Both the position numbers and the translations under genes were made by a program. Of a stretch of DNA of 64,000 bases, positions 55,963 through 64,000 are shown in pieces; the stretch's first letter is position 1; each line of letters opens with the position of its first letter. The stretch covers positions 1 through 64,000 of the forward strand of contig NZ_JAHWDQ010000008.1 of assembly GCF_019312595.1 (NCBI RefSeq), given 5' to 3'. Under the pieces are notes generated by a model. The model made no database searches and was not told the DNA's origin. It worked only from the letters and a program-made list of their open reading frames with translations. Origin of the DNA: Zhongshania aquimaris (GTDB lineage Bacteria > Pseudomonadota > Gammaproteobacteria > Pseudomonadales > Spongiibacteraceae).

Positions 55963-56739
55963 ATGAACAAGGCGCTAAATTTTACTGCGTTTGGACTGTT
56001 GCTAAGTGCGGTGATTGTCGCTTTCCCGCTGCAGGCCTTGGAACTGCAAAGCCAGCGCGAAGCGGTAACGACAATTGAGCTGTACACCTCCGAAGGTTGC
56101 AGTAGCTGCCCACGTGCAGATGCTTGGTTGTCGTCACTTAGCAAGGATTCAGCTATTTTTTCCCGAGTTATACCTCTCGCATTTCATGTCGACTATTGGA
56201 ACGAGCTTGGCTGGCGAGATCGCTTTTCAGAGGCGGCATTTTCCTCCCGTCAACGGGCCTTAAGCCGCGCTAATATCGTGTCACAGGTGTATACACCGGG
56301 CTTTGTTGTTAATAATCGAGAGTGGCGGGCGTGGTTTAGTCGAGGCCACCTTGTTACCGCCGATCAATTACCAAACTCCAATAATGAGGTGGGCGTGTTG
56401 GCGGTGCGCTGGCCCGAGTATACCAAGCCTCTTTCGCTCAGCTTTGCGCCTATCAAAGAGGATGCTTCCAGTTTCCAGTTGCATGTCGCTATTATCGGCA
56501 TGGGTTTAGAGACTCAAGTTCGTCGGGGTGAAAACCGCGGCCGGCTGCTGAAGCATGACTTTGTTGTGCTCTCCCACGCTGAATATCCTTTTGGCGTCGC
56601 TTCTCATGGCAAGCATTTAACTAAAAACCTGGCGGCTCCAGACATCCCTGACGAGGGGCAGCAAAGAACTGTATTAGTGGTTTGGGTTTCAGAAGGTGAT
56701 TCACCAGCAATAGTGCAAGCGGTAGCAGGATATTTGTAG
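55963..56739 (+). CDS. DUF1223 family secreted thioredoxin-like protein
   Basis: 258 residues. Signal peptide (cleavage near LQALELQS), then ELYTSEGCSSCPRADAWLSSL, the CxxC-bearing start of DUF1223, and HVDYWNELGWRDRFS. The fold is thioredoxin-like; the family's function is unknown. The CSSC pair would be active in the periplasm. Monocistronic. Confidence 0.85.
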   Translation: MNKALNFTAFGLLLSAVIVAFPLQALELQSQREAVTTIELYTSEGCSSCPRADAWLSSLSKDSAIFSRVIPLAFHVDYWNELGWRDRFSEAAFSSRQRALSRANIVSQVYTPGFVVNNREWRAWFSRGHLVTADQLPNSNNEVGVLAVRWPEYTKPLSLSFAPIKEDASSFQLHVAIIGMGLETQVRRGENRGRLLKHDFVVLSHAEYPFGVASHGKHLTKNLAAPDIPDEGQQRTVLVVWVSEGDSPAIVQAVAGYL

Positions 56740-57192
56740 GGCCTGCTTAAAAATTAATCTGGCATAAGTAAGTGGTACCATTTCATTGTCAGTTTCTCGC
56801 TATACTCTCAATAAGATCGGCTTAAATGACTCTCTAAATGGCAGTATAGAGTTGGCGAAGAAAAATGCTTGAGTCCATATCGTACCGTCACTGTCACCAA
56901 TGCTCATTTTGGTTTGTATGGGCGCGCTCATCCTGTTTCTGCTCGCTTGTTGACCACGGACCTGCGAGGCGCAATGTTTCAGCGGTCTTGTGTAAAATCT
57001 GTTTACTCGTCATTGTGATCCATTTGGCGTCACTCTCTGTATCAAATGGAGTGCGAGGGCATCGATTTTATGGCTAGTAGGCTTAAAGACACATGCGCTC
57101 TAGTAAAGAGGTTATGGCCTTAAAATGGCGTCCAAAGACTAAAGGTCTAAGGTCTTATCCTTGCAAATAAGTAGGCCTATTAAGAGGTGGTA
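56740..57192. other. 453-bp intergenic region
   Basis: No convincing gene. A 70-codon frame at 56865-57077 is Cys- and aromatic-rich, has no ribosome-binding site and matches no family. The right end carries AGAGGTGG, the ribosome-binding site of the next gene, and presumably its promoter. Confidence 0.6.
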
Positions 57193-59349
57193 ATGCTAAA
57201 GAAAGTCGTGTTTTTAAGCTTGATTGCACTCCTTATAGTCGCATTTTTTGGCTTCGGTTTCGATCATTACCTCAGCTTAGACGGGGTCAAACAACTACAA
57301 ATCGACCTCGCGGCATGGCGTACCGAGCGGCCTGTGATTTTGGCGGTAATATTGTTTTTCTCTTATATCGTTATTACCGCATTGTCCCTCCCCGGGGCCG
57401 CTGTGATGACATTGCTGGTGGGCGGCATCTTCGGTCTAGCGTGGGGCGTTTTGATTGCATCGTTCGCATCGAGTATCGGTGCTACGCTCGCCTTTATTAT
57501 GACTCGCTACGTGTTGCGAGATTCAGTGCAAAGCCGCTTTTCCAGTCGACTAAAGGCTATTAACGACGGGGTCGCCCGCGACGGTAGTTTCTATCTTTTT
57601 AGTCTTCGTCTAGTGCCGGTATTCCCCTTTTTCCTAATTAATATGTTGATGGCCTTAACGCCTATCAAACTGAGGCAATTTTACTGGGTTAGTCAGCTTG
57701 GTATGTTGCCGGGGACCTTGGTATATGTGAATGCGGGCAGTCAGCTTAGTGAGTTATCGAGTTTATCGGGAATATTGTCGCCCTCATTATTGTTCTCCTT
57801 TGTACTCCTTGGCGTGTTCCCTTTGCTTGCGAAAAAGACTTTGGGCTGGCTTGCTGCGAGAAAGAAAAATAGCCAGTGGTCGCGCCCTCGAAAATTTGAC
57901 CGTAACTTAATTGTTATCGGTGGCGGAGCAGCCGGATTGGTTAGCGCCTATATCGCGGCGGCAGTAAAGGCGAAAGTGACCTTGGTCGAAGCCCACAAGA
58001 TGGGGGGCGATTGCTTGAACTATGGTTGTGTGCCGAGTAAAGCCTTGATTAAAACCGCCAAACTTGCAGCGCAGCAGCGACATGGTGAGCGCTATGGTCT
58101 TGGGGCGACTCAGCCTCACATCGACTTTCGACGCATTATGGCGCGGATAAATGACGTCATCTCAAAAATTGAGCCTCATGATAGCGTAGCGCGCTATACC
58201 GAACTTGGTGTTGAGGTGTTGCAAGGTTATGCGCGACTAATTGACCCTTGGACTGTGGAAATAGCCTTGAATGACGGAGGTGTGCAGCGCTTAACATCAC
58301 GGGCTATAGTTATAGCCGCGGGTGCTGAACCGGTGGTGCCGCCATTGCCTGGACTAGACGCGGTGGGATACGTAACCAGCGACACTTTGTGGGAGTCGCT
58401 GGCGGAGAGTGAAAAGCCACCTGCTCGCTTGCTGGTGCTAGGTGGCGGGCCAATTGGTTGTGAGTTATCACAGAGCTTTGCAAGGCTGGGTTCTGAGGTT
58501 ACCCAGCTTGAAATGCTTTCCCGTATTATGATGCGTGATGATGAAGATGTATCGGCGGCGGCAGCGCAGTCACTGAAGGACGACGGCGTAAAAATTCTCA
58601 CTAGCACTAAGGCGATTCGCTGTGAGCGGGATGGCAAGCAAAAACGTATCATTGTGTGCGACGAGGCGGGGAGCGAGCGGGAGATCGAGTTTGATGTCCT
58701 GTTGTGCGCAGTTGGCCGCAAGCCGCGAACCAAAGGTTATGGCTTAGCGGATATAGGCTGCGACATTGAAAGCTTAAAAGGTAATGAGTATTTAGAAACC
58801 AGCTATCCCCATATTTTATTAGCTGGCGATGTTGTCGGGCCCTATCAATTTACACATATGGCCGCGCATCAAGCGTGGTATGCAGCGGTAAATGCCCTGT
58901 TTGGCAGCTATAAGAAATTTAAAGTCGACTATTCCCTTGTTCCCCGTGTGACGTATGTTGACCCCGAAGTGGCCAGTGTTGGCCTCAATGAATTGGAAGC
59001 TAATGAGCGGGGGATTAGTTACGAAGTAACACGATATGGTATTGATGATCTTGACCGGGCAATTTGTGACAGCCAAGCTGAAGGCTTTATCAAGGTTCTC
59101 ACGGCACCAAAAAGCGACCGGATTCTGGGTGTTACCATTGTAGGCGCACAGGCAGGAGAATTATTGGCCGAGTATGTTCTGGCGATGAAGAATGGTATCG
59201 GCCTGAAGAAAATTCTGGGCACAATTCACAGCTATCCGAGTATGTCGGAAGCAAATAAGTATGTAGCTGGTGAGTGGCAAAAAGCGCATACCCCGCAGTG
59301 GGCTTTGAGTTACTTAGTTAGGTTTCATGCATGGCGAAGAGGTAAGTAA
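57193..59349 (+). CDS. TVP38/DedA-like membrane domain fused to a disulphide oxidoreductase
   Basis: 718 residues from ATG 57193 (AGAGGTGG upstream). Residues 1-235 are a TVP38/TMEM64-type membrane domain (LSLPGAAVMTLLVGGIFGL; RLVPVFPFFLINMLMA). Residues about 240-718 are a flavoprotein: VIGGGAAGLVSAYIAA, redox pair in GGDCLNYGCVPSKAL, VLGGGPIGCELSQSFARLGS, LLAGDVVG and C-terminal HSYPSMSEANKY. It keeps the active His of glutathione-reductase-like enzymes and lacks the C-terminal Cys pair of MerA, so it is not a mercuric reductase. Heads a five-gene run. Confidence 0.85.
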   Translation: MLKKVVFLSLIALLIVAFFGFGFDHYLSLDGVKQLQIDLAAWRTERPVILAVILFFSYIVITALSLPGAAVMTLLVGGIFGLAWGVLIASFASSIGATLAFIMTRYVLRDSVQSRFSSRLKAINDGVARDGSFYLFSLRLVPVFPFFLINMLMALTPIKLRQFYWVSQLGMLPGTLVYVNAGSQLSELSSLSGILSPSLLFSFVLLGVFPLLAKKTLGWLAARKKNSQWSRPRKFDRNLIVIGGGAAGLVSAYIAAAVKAKVTLVEAHKMGGDCLNYGCVPSKALIKTAKLAAQQRHGERYGLGATQPHIDFRRIMARINDVISKIEPHDSVARYTELGVEVLQGYARLIDPWTVEIALNDGGVQRLTSRAIVIAAGAEPVVPPLPGLDAVGYVTSDTLWESLAESEKPPARLLVLGGGPIGCELSQSFARLGSEVTQLEMLSRIMMRDDEDVSAAAAQSLKDDGVKILTSTKAIRCERDGKQKRIIVCDEAGSEREIEFDVLLCAVGRKPRTKGYGLADIGCDIESLKGNEYLETSYPHILLAGDVVGPYQFTHMAAHQAWYAAVNALFGSYKKFKVDYSLVPRVTYVDPEVASVGLNELEANERGISYEVTRYGIDDLDRAICDSQAEGFIKVLTAPKSDRILGVTIVGAQAGELLAEYVLAMKNGIGLKKILGTIHSYPSMSEANKYVAGEWQKAHTPQWALSYLVRFHAWRRGK

Positions 59350-59350
59350 G

Positions 59351-60205
59351 ATGGTTTTTCATAAAACAATAAAAATATTACAAGGTTTTTTAGTTGGCGT
59401 ATTTCTATTGTCTCTGGCAATGTCGTCATTTGCGGCGGATTTTTCTCATCGAGCTTGGGATGACTTACTGCAACGGCATGTCCGTGTGATAAACGACGGT
59501 CAGGCTTCACAAGTTGATTACGCCGCAATGATGAATGACCGCAAAACGCTGCAAGCGTATTTGGCGAGTTTGTCGGCAGTTACCCAGCCTGCATTCGACG
59601 GTTGGTCAAAGGATCAGCAGTTAGCGTTTTTAATTAATGCCTATAATGCTTGGACGGTTGAATTCGTGCTAACCAGTTACCCCGATATTGAATCTATCAA
59701 GGATCTCGGTTCTTTTTTTGGGTCGCCCTGGAAAAAGGAGTTTATAAATTTATTGGGCGAGACCCGCAGTCTCGACAATATTGAACACACACTTATTCGC
59801 GGTTCGGGCCTATACAATGAGCCGCGCATTCATTTTGCCGTGAATTGCGCGAGTATTGGCTGCCCTGCATTATTGAACCGCGCGTACACTGCGGCGCAAT
59901 TAAATAGGCAATTAGAATATGTTACTCGTAAATTCTTAAGTGATCGCACTCGAAATTATTTCCTTAACGCGGAGCTGCATGTATCACCCATTTTTAATTG
60001 GTATAAAGCAGACTTTGAAAAGGGCTGGGGTGGCGCGAATTCGGTGTCGGAATTTTTAGGGCTCTATACTGATGCTTTAGGTTTGGGCGAGACTGGTGTT
60101 GTCGTGATTGTTAATGGTAAACCAGCATCTCAACATTTACGGGAAGGCAGCTTAGGTATTAGCTACACCGATTACGATTGGGATTTAAATGACGTTCGTC
60201 AGTGA
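59351..60205 (+). CDS. DUF547 secreted protein
   Basis: 284 residues from MVFHKTIK at 59351, 1 bp after the preceding stop, with GAAGAGG upstream. Signal peptide (AMSSFAADFS), then the DUF547 pattern: QLAFLINAYNAWTVEFVL, LDNIEHTLIRG and HFAVNCASIGCPAL. Distantly related to transglutaminase/NlpC-like folds by some descriptions; activity unknown. Co-transcribed with the TVP38-flavoprotein. Confidence 0.85.
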   Translation: MVFHKTIKILQGFLVGVFLLSLAMSSFAADFSHRAWDDLLQRHVRVINDGQASQVDYAAMMNDRKTLQAYLASLSAVTQPAFDGWSKDQQLAFLINAYNAWTVEFVLTSYPDIESIKDLGSFFGSPWKKEFINLLGETRSLDNIEHTLIRGSGLYNEPRIHFAVNCASIGCPALLNRAYTAAQLNRQLEYVTRKFLSDRTRNYFLNAELHVSPIFNWYKADFEKGWGGANSVSEFLGLYTDALGLGETGVVVIVNGKPASQHLREGSLGISYTDYDWDLNDVRQ

Positions 60206-60232
60206 GGTTTTTTCCTGTGGTCGTATAAATAA

Positions 60233-60937
60233 ATGAGTATACCGCCTGAAAATTCACTTCCTGTTTTGTCCGTGGTCATTCCAGTACTAAATGAGGCCGC
60301 AGTGTTGCCAAGCTTATTGGCGACACTGGAAAGGCAACTTGCTAGCGTCAATTTTGTTGTTGAGGTGATATTTGTCGATGGTGCTAGTGTTGATAACTCC
60401 GCAGAACTAATTAGAGCACAGGGATATTCCTGCGTGCATAGCGAACGCGGGAGGGCGCAGCAAATGAATACCGGTGCAGCTCAGGCCTCAGCAGGAAAAA
60501 TATTATTTTTGCACGCTGACAGTGACCTTGCCGATGGTAGCTTTAATGCGGTAGTGGCCGCGCTGGAAACTAAACATTGGGGGCGCTTTGATGCTCGTAT
60601 TTCCGGCGACGCAATGATGTTTTTCGTGATTGCCTTTTGCATGAACTGGCGCTCTCGACTCAGCGGTATTGCAACCGGTGATCAGGGGATATTTGTTCGA
60701 CGGGCAAGCTTTGAAAAGGTTGGCGGCTTTCCAAATCAGGCGTTGATGGAAGATATCGCCTTGTCGGCGAGGCTTCGGAAGCTATCATCTCCAGCGTGTT
60801 TGAAATTAAAAATATGTACCTCTGGTCGTCGCTGGCAGCAGCGAGGAATATGGCGAACAATCTTTTTAATGTGGCGTTTGCGGTTTACATATTGGCTGGG
60901 CGCGTCGCCTCAAAAATTGGCGAAACGCTATGAATAA
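60233..60937 (+). CDS. TIGR04283-type family 2 glycosyltransferase
   Basis: 234 residues: GT2 start VVIPVLNEAAVLPSLL, EVIFVDGASVDNSAE, SERGRAQQMNTGA, FLHADSDL (DxD-like), then GDQGIFVRRASFEKVGGFP and MEDIALSARLR. This is the subfamily now named for arsenosugar biosynthesis. Cytoplasmic, with hydrophobic C-terminal stretch. Overlaps the next gene by 8 nt. Confidence 0.85.
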   Translation: MSIPPENSLPVLSVVIPVLNEAAVLPSLLATLERQLASVNFVVEVIFVDGASVDNSAELIRAQGYSCVHSERGRAQQMNTGAAQASAGKILFLHADSDLADGSFNAVVAALETKHWGRFDARISGDAMMFFVIAFCMNWRSRLSGIATGDQGIFVRRASFEKVGGFPNQALMEDIALSARLRKLSSPACLKLKICTSGRRWQQRGIWRTIFLMWRLRFTYWLGASPQKLAKRYE

Positions 60938-61610
60938 TACACTGCCAAGTAAGAAGATCTGTGTTCAGATTATGGCTAAGGCGCCAGTAGCGGGTTTAGC
61001 TAAAACACGTTTAATTCCAGCCTTGGGCGAAGTTGGTGCCGCAGCTTTGGCCAAAAAAATGCTTGATAAAATTTTGAACGATTGTACAAGTCTGATGGAA
61101 AATCGTGAGTGGCATTTTGAATGTACGCTGTGGATGACGCCTGTGCCGGAATCACCCAGTTGGCAGAGTATAAAAATTCCAAATGGTATTCAGCAGTCTT
61201 CACAGTATGGCGATGATCTCGGTGAGCGGATGGCACATGCCGTGGAGCAAGGGCTTACTGCCGATTCCTGTGCAGTTATTATCATTGGCAGTGACTGCCC
61301 CGAAATAAATCCATCGGTGTTGATCTGGGCGGCGACCGTCTTGCGAGATCACGACGCTTGCATGGTTCCCTGCGCGGATGGCGGCTACGCTTTATTAGGG
61401 TTGCGTAACTATGAGCCACGACTGTTCGTTGATATTCCATGGAGTAGCGAACACGTTGCGGATTTAACTCGGCGACGTTTGATTGAGTGTGGCATGAGCT
61501 ATGTCGAAGCGGCGCTGGTTCACGATATAGATGTCGCAGCTGATCTTGCTTATCTACCTTCAGCTTGGCCAGAGTCTAGACTTGCAATGCATATTAGGAC
61601 GGAAAAATGA
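60930..61610 (+). CDS. TIGR04282-type glycosyltransferase (DUF2064)
   Basis: 226 residues: IMAKAPVAGLAKTRLIPALG at the start, GDDLGERMAHAVEQGL, IIGSDCPEI and PCADGGYALLGL followed by WSSEHV. GT-A-like nucleotidyl/glycosyl transferase fold. The usual genomic partner of TIGR04283, overlapping it here. Overlaps the MOSC gene by 4 nt (ATGA). Confidence 0.85.
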   Translation: MNNTLPSKKICVQIMAKAPVAGLAKTRLIPALGEVGAAALAKKMLDKILNDCTSLMENREWHFECTLWMTPVPESPSWQSIKIPNGIQQSSQYGDDLGERMAHAVEQGLTADSCAVIIIGSDCPEINPSVLIWAATVLRDHDACMVPCADGGYALLGLRNYEPRLFVDIPWSSEHVADLTRRRLIECGMSYVEAALVHDIDVAADLAYLPSAWPESRLAMHIRTEK

Positions 61611-62137
61611 ATGCACAGGGTCGCTTAATCTCCCGTTTTTTAGATGAGCTGCCGGCGGGGAAGCTTGAGTGGATTGGAGTGCGTCCCGAGCGTAAAGTGC
61701 CGATGGTCTCGCTGGCGAAAACGATTGCGATTGCTGACCGGGGTTTGCAGGGTGACCGCAGGCTAGATGGCAGCAAAGGGTCGGCTCGGCAAGTGAGTAT
61801 AATCAGCGTCGAGTTTATTCGCGCTATTGCCGACAACTTGGGGCGTGAACATATTCCAGTCGATATTTTAAGAAGAAATTTGCTGGTGTCGGGCATTAAC
61901 CTAAACGCTCTGCGGCATCAGTATTTTACGATAGGCGATGCGGTATTTCAGGCAACAGCGCAATGTCACCCCTGTTCCCGAATGGAAACGGCGTTGGGTA
62001 AAGGCGGTTTGGTAGCGATGTTGGGCTACGGTGGTTTGTGCGCTAAAATTTTAGAGTCTGGTGAGATTAAATGCGGTGATGAGTTAGTGTATATGCCACC
62101 AGACCAATATCAAGAGCGGCAGCTCAGCTTGTATTAG
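61607..62137 (+). CDS. MOSC domain protein (YiiM-like)
   Basis: 176 residues forming one MOSC domain: GLQGDRRLDG, RQVSIISVEFIRAIA, LRRNLLVSGINLN, CHPCSRMETALG with the conserved Cys, and YGGLCAKIL. MOSC proteins handle sulphur or reduce N-hydroxylated compounds through a molybdenum cofactor. Its translational coupling to the two glycosyltransferases is unusual. Confidence 0.83.
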   Translation: MNAQGRLISRFLDELPAGKLEWIGVRPERKVPMVSLAKTIAIADRGLQGDRRLDGSKGSARQVSIISVEFIRAIADNLGREHIPVDILRRNLLVSGINLNALRHQYFTIGDAVFQATAQCHPCSRMETALGKGGLVAMLGYGGLCAKILESGEIKCGDELVYMPPDQYQERQLSLY

Positions 62138-62155
62138 TGTTTGACCGCTGCGGCG

Positions 62156-63133
62156 CTAATTCATTTGTCGATGGAAGAAGGCCCATATTTCGGCGGGGCC
62201 ATTGATCTCCTTGCTAGTTGCACCAAGGATGCGTGGAAATCTAAAGTAGGGTTGCGGAATAGTGTGTCCACCGCCGGTCACCGTATACAGCATAATTTCT
62301 GCGTGTTGATTGTCTCGCCATGCAATGTATTTTGTTGCAGTGGGGTCGTCGTGTTGGCTATTAAAAAAATATTTGGTCTCGCTCGGCGCGCCGTGATACC
62401 CCGCAGTGCGGGCGAAATGTTCGGCGGTGGCGATGGACGACAATACATCGCCACGGTCACCGAAGCCGAATAGCGTTACTCGGCCGCCATGATAGGGGTT
62501 TATCGGATCGTCGGTGCCATTCATTACTAACACCGGAACGGCTACGCCCTTGTCGAAGCAGTCCAGATTGCTTGCGCTGGGTAAATTGGCGCTGATTGCC
62601 GCAATGCCGCCAATGTTGTTCGGCTGCTCTAAAGCAAATCGAAAGCCCAAATGCCCCCCGTTTGAGAATCCCGCCATAAAGGACTTGGTAGAATTGCTGC
62701 CAAAGCGATGTTGAAAATGGCTCATAAGCGTTTTGATAAATTTAATATCGTCTATGTTTTGTGCCCGCGCGGGATAGTTGGCCGTCTTGCGGCAATCATT
62801 CCAATTATTTTTATACCCTGCGGGATATACCAATATAAACTTGTGTTGATCGGCAAGTTGTTCGAATTGGTATGCGGTATATCCGCGGATGTCGTCAATG
62901 CTTTGTAATGACCCGTGTAGCATGAAGACGAGGGCAGGTTGATCCGGTAAATTATTAGGTAGATAAAATGAGTAGCTGCGCTGGATGTCGTCGATCTCTA
63001 ATGTGTCACTGCGGAATTCGCCATTAAGAGCGGGGCGAGATACAGCGGGACTGTATCCATAATAAGCGAGCAGCAAAGCAATACTGGCTATGATGCTAAG
63101 AGCAATACTTTTAATACCAGAGCGTTTACGCAT
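62156..63133 (-). CDS. LpqC-like esterase (PHB depolymerase/feruloyl esterase family)
   Basis: 325 residues. N-terminal signal/anchor (IALSIIASIALLLAYYGYSP), oxyanion region VFMLHGSLQS, nucleophile elbow FMAGFSNGGHLGFRFALEQ, and Asp/His supplied by NGTDDPINPYHGG and GGGHTIPQ. Likely secreted or periplasmic. Substrate could be a short polyester or feruloyl ester. Convergent with the MOSC gene 18 bp away. Confidence 0.82.
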   Translation of the reverse strand: MRKRSGIKSIALSIIASIALLLAYYGYSPAVSRPALNGEFRSDTLEIDDIQRSYSFYLPNNLPDQPALVFMLHGSLQSIDDIRGYTAYQFEQLADQHKFILVYPAGYKNNWNDCRKTANYPARAQNIDDIKFIKTLMSHFQHRFGSNSTKSFMAGFSNGGHLGFRFALEQPNNIGGIAAISANLPSASNLDCFDKGVAVPVLVMNGTDDPINPYHGGRVTLFGFGDRGDVLSSIATAEHFARTAGYHGAPSETKYFFNSQHDDPTATKYIAWRDNQHAEIMLYTVTGGGHTIPQPYFRFPRILGATSKEINGPAEIWAFFHRQMN

Positions 63134-63193
63134 GATAGGTTTCTTTATTATTGAACGCAGGCAGAGGACAAAACAAAATCGTGCAAAGGCCTC

Positions 63194-64000
63194 TTAGTAG
63201 TAATACTCCAAACCTATCTCGATATAGCTATCTCTTCGCAAGGAGTAGATAGGATCTAGGCTATCATCGCCGTGAAAGTGAAATACCTCTGCGGTAACTC
63301 TAGTGCTGTCGCCAATTCGGGTACTGGCCTCCATAAACGCGGATCGACTGTCTTGATCGTCAACATCTTGGCTGTAGCCAAACAAAATTTCACTTGAGGC
63401 GATGTCATTTAAACTGAGCCTGCCGCCAACAAAGATATCGTTTTGAAAGGGGCTGGCGTTCGGCCGTGGCCTGGAATCATAGGAATATTCTAATAACAAT
63501 CCTAAATCCCAAAACAAGCTATTGATACCCGTTAAGGTATATTCAAATCCAGCGGTACTGGCAGCGTAATTGTCGGCCAAGGAATGTCCAATACTGCGCC
63601 GATAAATGGCTTCTAATTTCCATAGCCAGTCACCGCTAACATATTGAGCATCAATACCACTTTGCTCAATAAGCGCATAGTGGGGAATGAGAGCAATGCC
63701 CGCAGCTGTGGCTCGCGGCAGGTAAAGTGGCTCACGGGATGTGCCATTAAACCATGACAGGCCAACATTCCAGTCGCCAAGATAATGGCTCCAGCGCAAG
63801 GCGTAGTCGATGTGCTCCTCTTTTCTGTCAGACTGATATTGCTCGGCATCGTTTAGCGTAATGGGTATCGAGCGCAGCCGGCCTTCCTTACCCGCAAACT
63901 CGCGCTCGCGGAATGTCGGTAAGACAAAAACATCCACTACTCCCCAGTCTTGTATGCTGGCGTAGTGAATCATGGGCTGGCCTAATTTATCTTCGCCGTC
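63194..64000 (-). CDS. Outer-membrane beta-barrel protein, 5' end beyond the window
   Basis: At least 268 residues, open through the right edge; the ATG at 63973 is internal because the frame continues upstream (DGEDKLGQP before it). Alternating strands with aromatic girdles (YALRWSHYLGDWNVGLSWF; FWDLGLLLEYSYDSRP; SYIEIGLEYYY) and a terminal Tyr fit a C-terminal barrel signature. Barrel type (porin or alginate-type export) unknown. Confidence 0.72.
   Translation of the reverse strand, partial: DGEDKLGQPMIHYASIQDWGVVDVFVLPTFREREFAGKEGRLRSIPITLNDAEQYQSDRKEEHIDYALRWSHYLGDWNVGLSWFNGTSREPLYLPRATAAGIALIPHYALIEQSGIDAQYVSGDWLWKLEAIYRRSIGHSLADNYAASTAGFEYTLTGINSLFWDLGLLLEYSYDSRPRPNASPFQNDIFVGGRLSLNDIASSEILFGYSQDVDDQDSRSAFMEASTRIGDSTRVTAEVFHFHGDDSLDPIYSLRRDSYIEIGLEYYY

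Noticed and set aside
56865-57077. 70-codon frame before the TVP38-flavoprotein gene
   Set aside because: No ribosome-binding site, odd Cys/Trp/Arg composition, no family resemblance; read as chance.
57193-59349. Mercuric reductase
   Set aside because: It lacks the C-terminal vicinal cysteines and the N-terminal HMA domain, and keeps the His of thiol-disulphide reductases.
62141-62473. 110-codon frame opposite the LpqC-like gene
   Set aside because: Antisense to a clear esterase; no start signal.

Overview
The window reads as a chromosomal segment of a free-living, aerobic gammaproteobacterium. Diagnostic blocks are rpsU-yqeY-dnaG-rpoD, lptD-surA-pdxA-rsmA-apaG-apaH, amgK-murU, rpe-gph and a cyoABCD quinol oxidase. 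The mix with DUF3014, ornithine-lipid, RegBA and high-molecular-weight FabG genes suggests a marine lineage near Cellvibrionales/Spongiibacteraceae; that placement is inference from gene content. No insertion sequence, prophage, CRISPR array or plasmid gene is visible.

Layout. 0-4.6 kb: the 5S gene ending an rRNA operon, then a minus-strand signalling cassette (double-PAS histidine kinase, receiver, Hpt) and the redox pair RegB/RegA. 4.7-9.5 kb: cyoABCD followed by a SURF1 gene and no cyoE. 9.6-12 kb: an MHS-type transporter, a small Cys-containing protein, a 486-bp gap with one candidate small ORF, and a tRNA with a CAU anticodon that looks like tRNA-Ile2. 12-16.5 kb: a three-gene signalling operon (phosphoacceptor-receiver-cyclase fusion, single receiver, hybrid kinase). 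16.5-25 kb: lipoprotein, rpoD, dnaG, yqeY and rpsU on minus, divergent from tsaD-folB-folK, which meets cca. 25.0-25.25 kb: two tandem palindromic repeats. 25.3-32 kb: the lptD-to-apaH envelope operon. 32-36.7 kb: amgK-murU, rpe-gph and an isolated cobB.

36.7-43.8 kb is the most interesting part. A PlcP-like metallophosphoesterase gene sits 18 bp upstream of an OlsF-like bifunctional acyltransferase gene, and upstream of the pair is a near-consensus PhoB box. A PAP2 phosphatase gene with an MJ1255-type glycosyltransferase gene downstream is preceded by a second array of Pho-like half-sites with an exact 11-bp period. Together these suggest a phosphate-starvation lipid-remodelling locus: phospholipids broken down, phosphate-free ornithine lipids and possibly glycolipids made in their place.

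43.9-55.8 kb: a methyltransferase, sthA, small and DUF3014 proteins, an epimerase, then a MaoC / AraC / LigE-like ligase / FabG4 / FadI block whose three lipid enzymes match the mycobacterial htdX-fabG4-fadA2 set, a Kazal-like lipoprotein and dps. 56-62.1 kb: a DUF1223 gene, then a tight run of a TVP38-flavoprotein fusion, DUF547, two glycosyltransferases of the families named for arsenosugar biosynthesis, and a MOSC protein, with no radical-SAM partner in the window. The right end has a LpqC-like esterase and the 3' part of an outer-membrane beta-barrel gene cut by the window edge.
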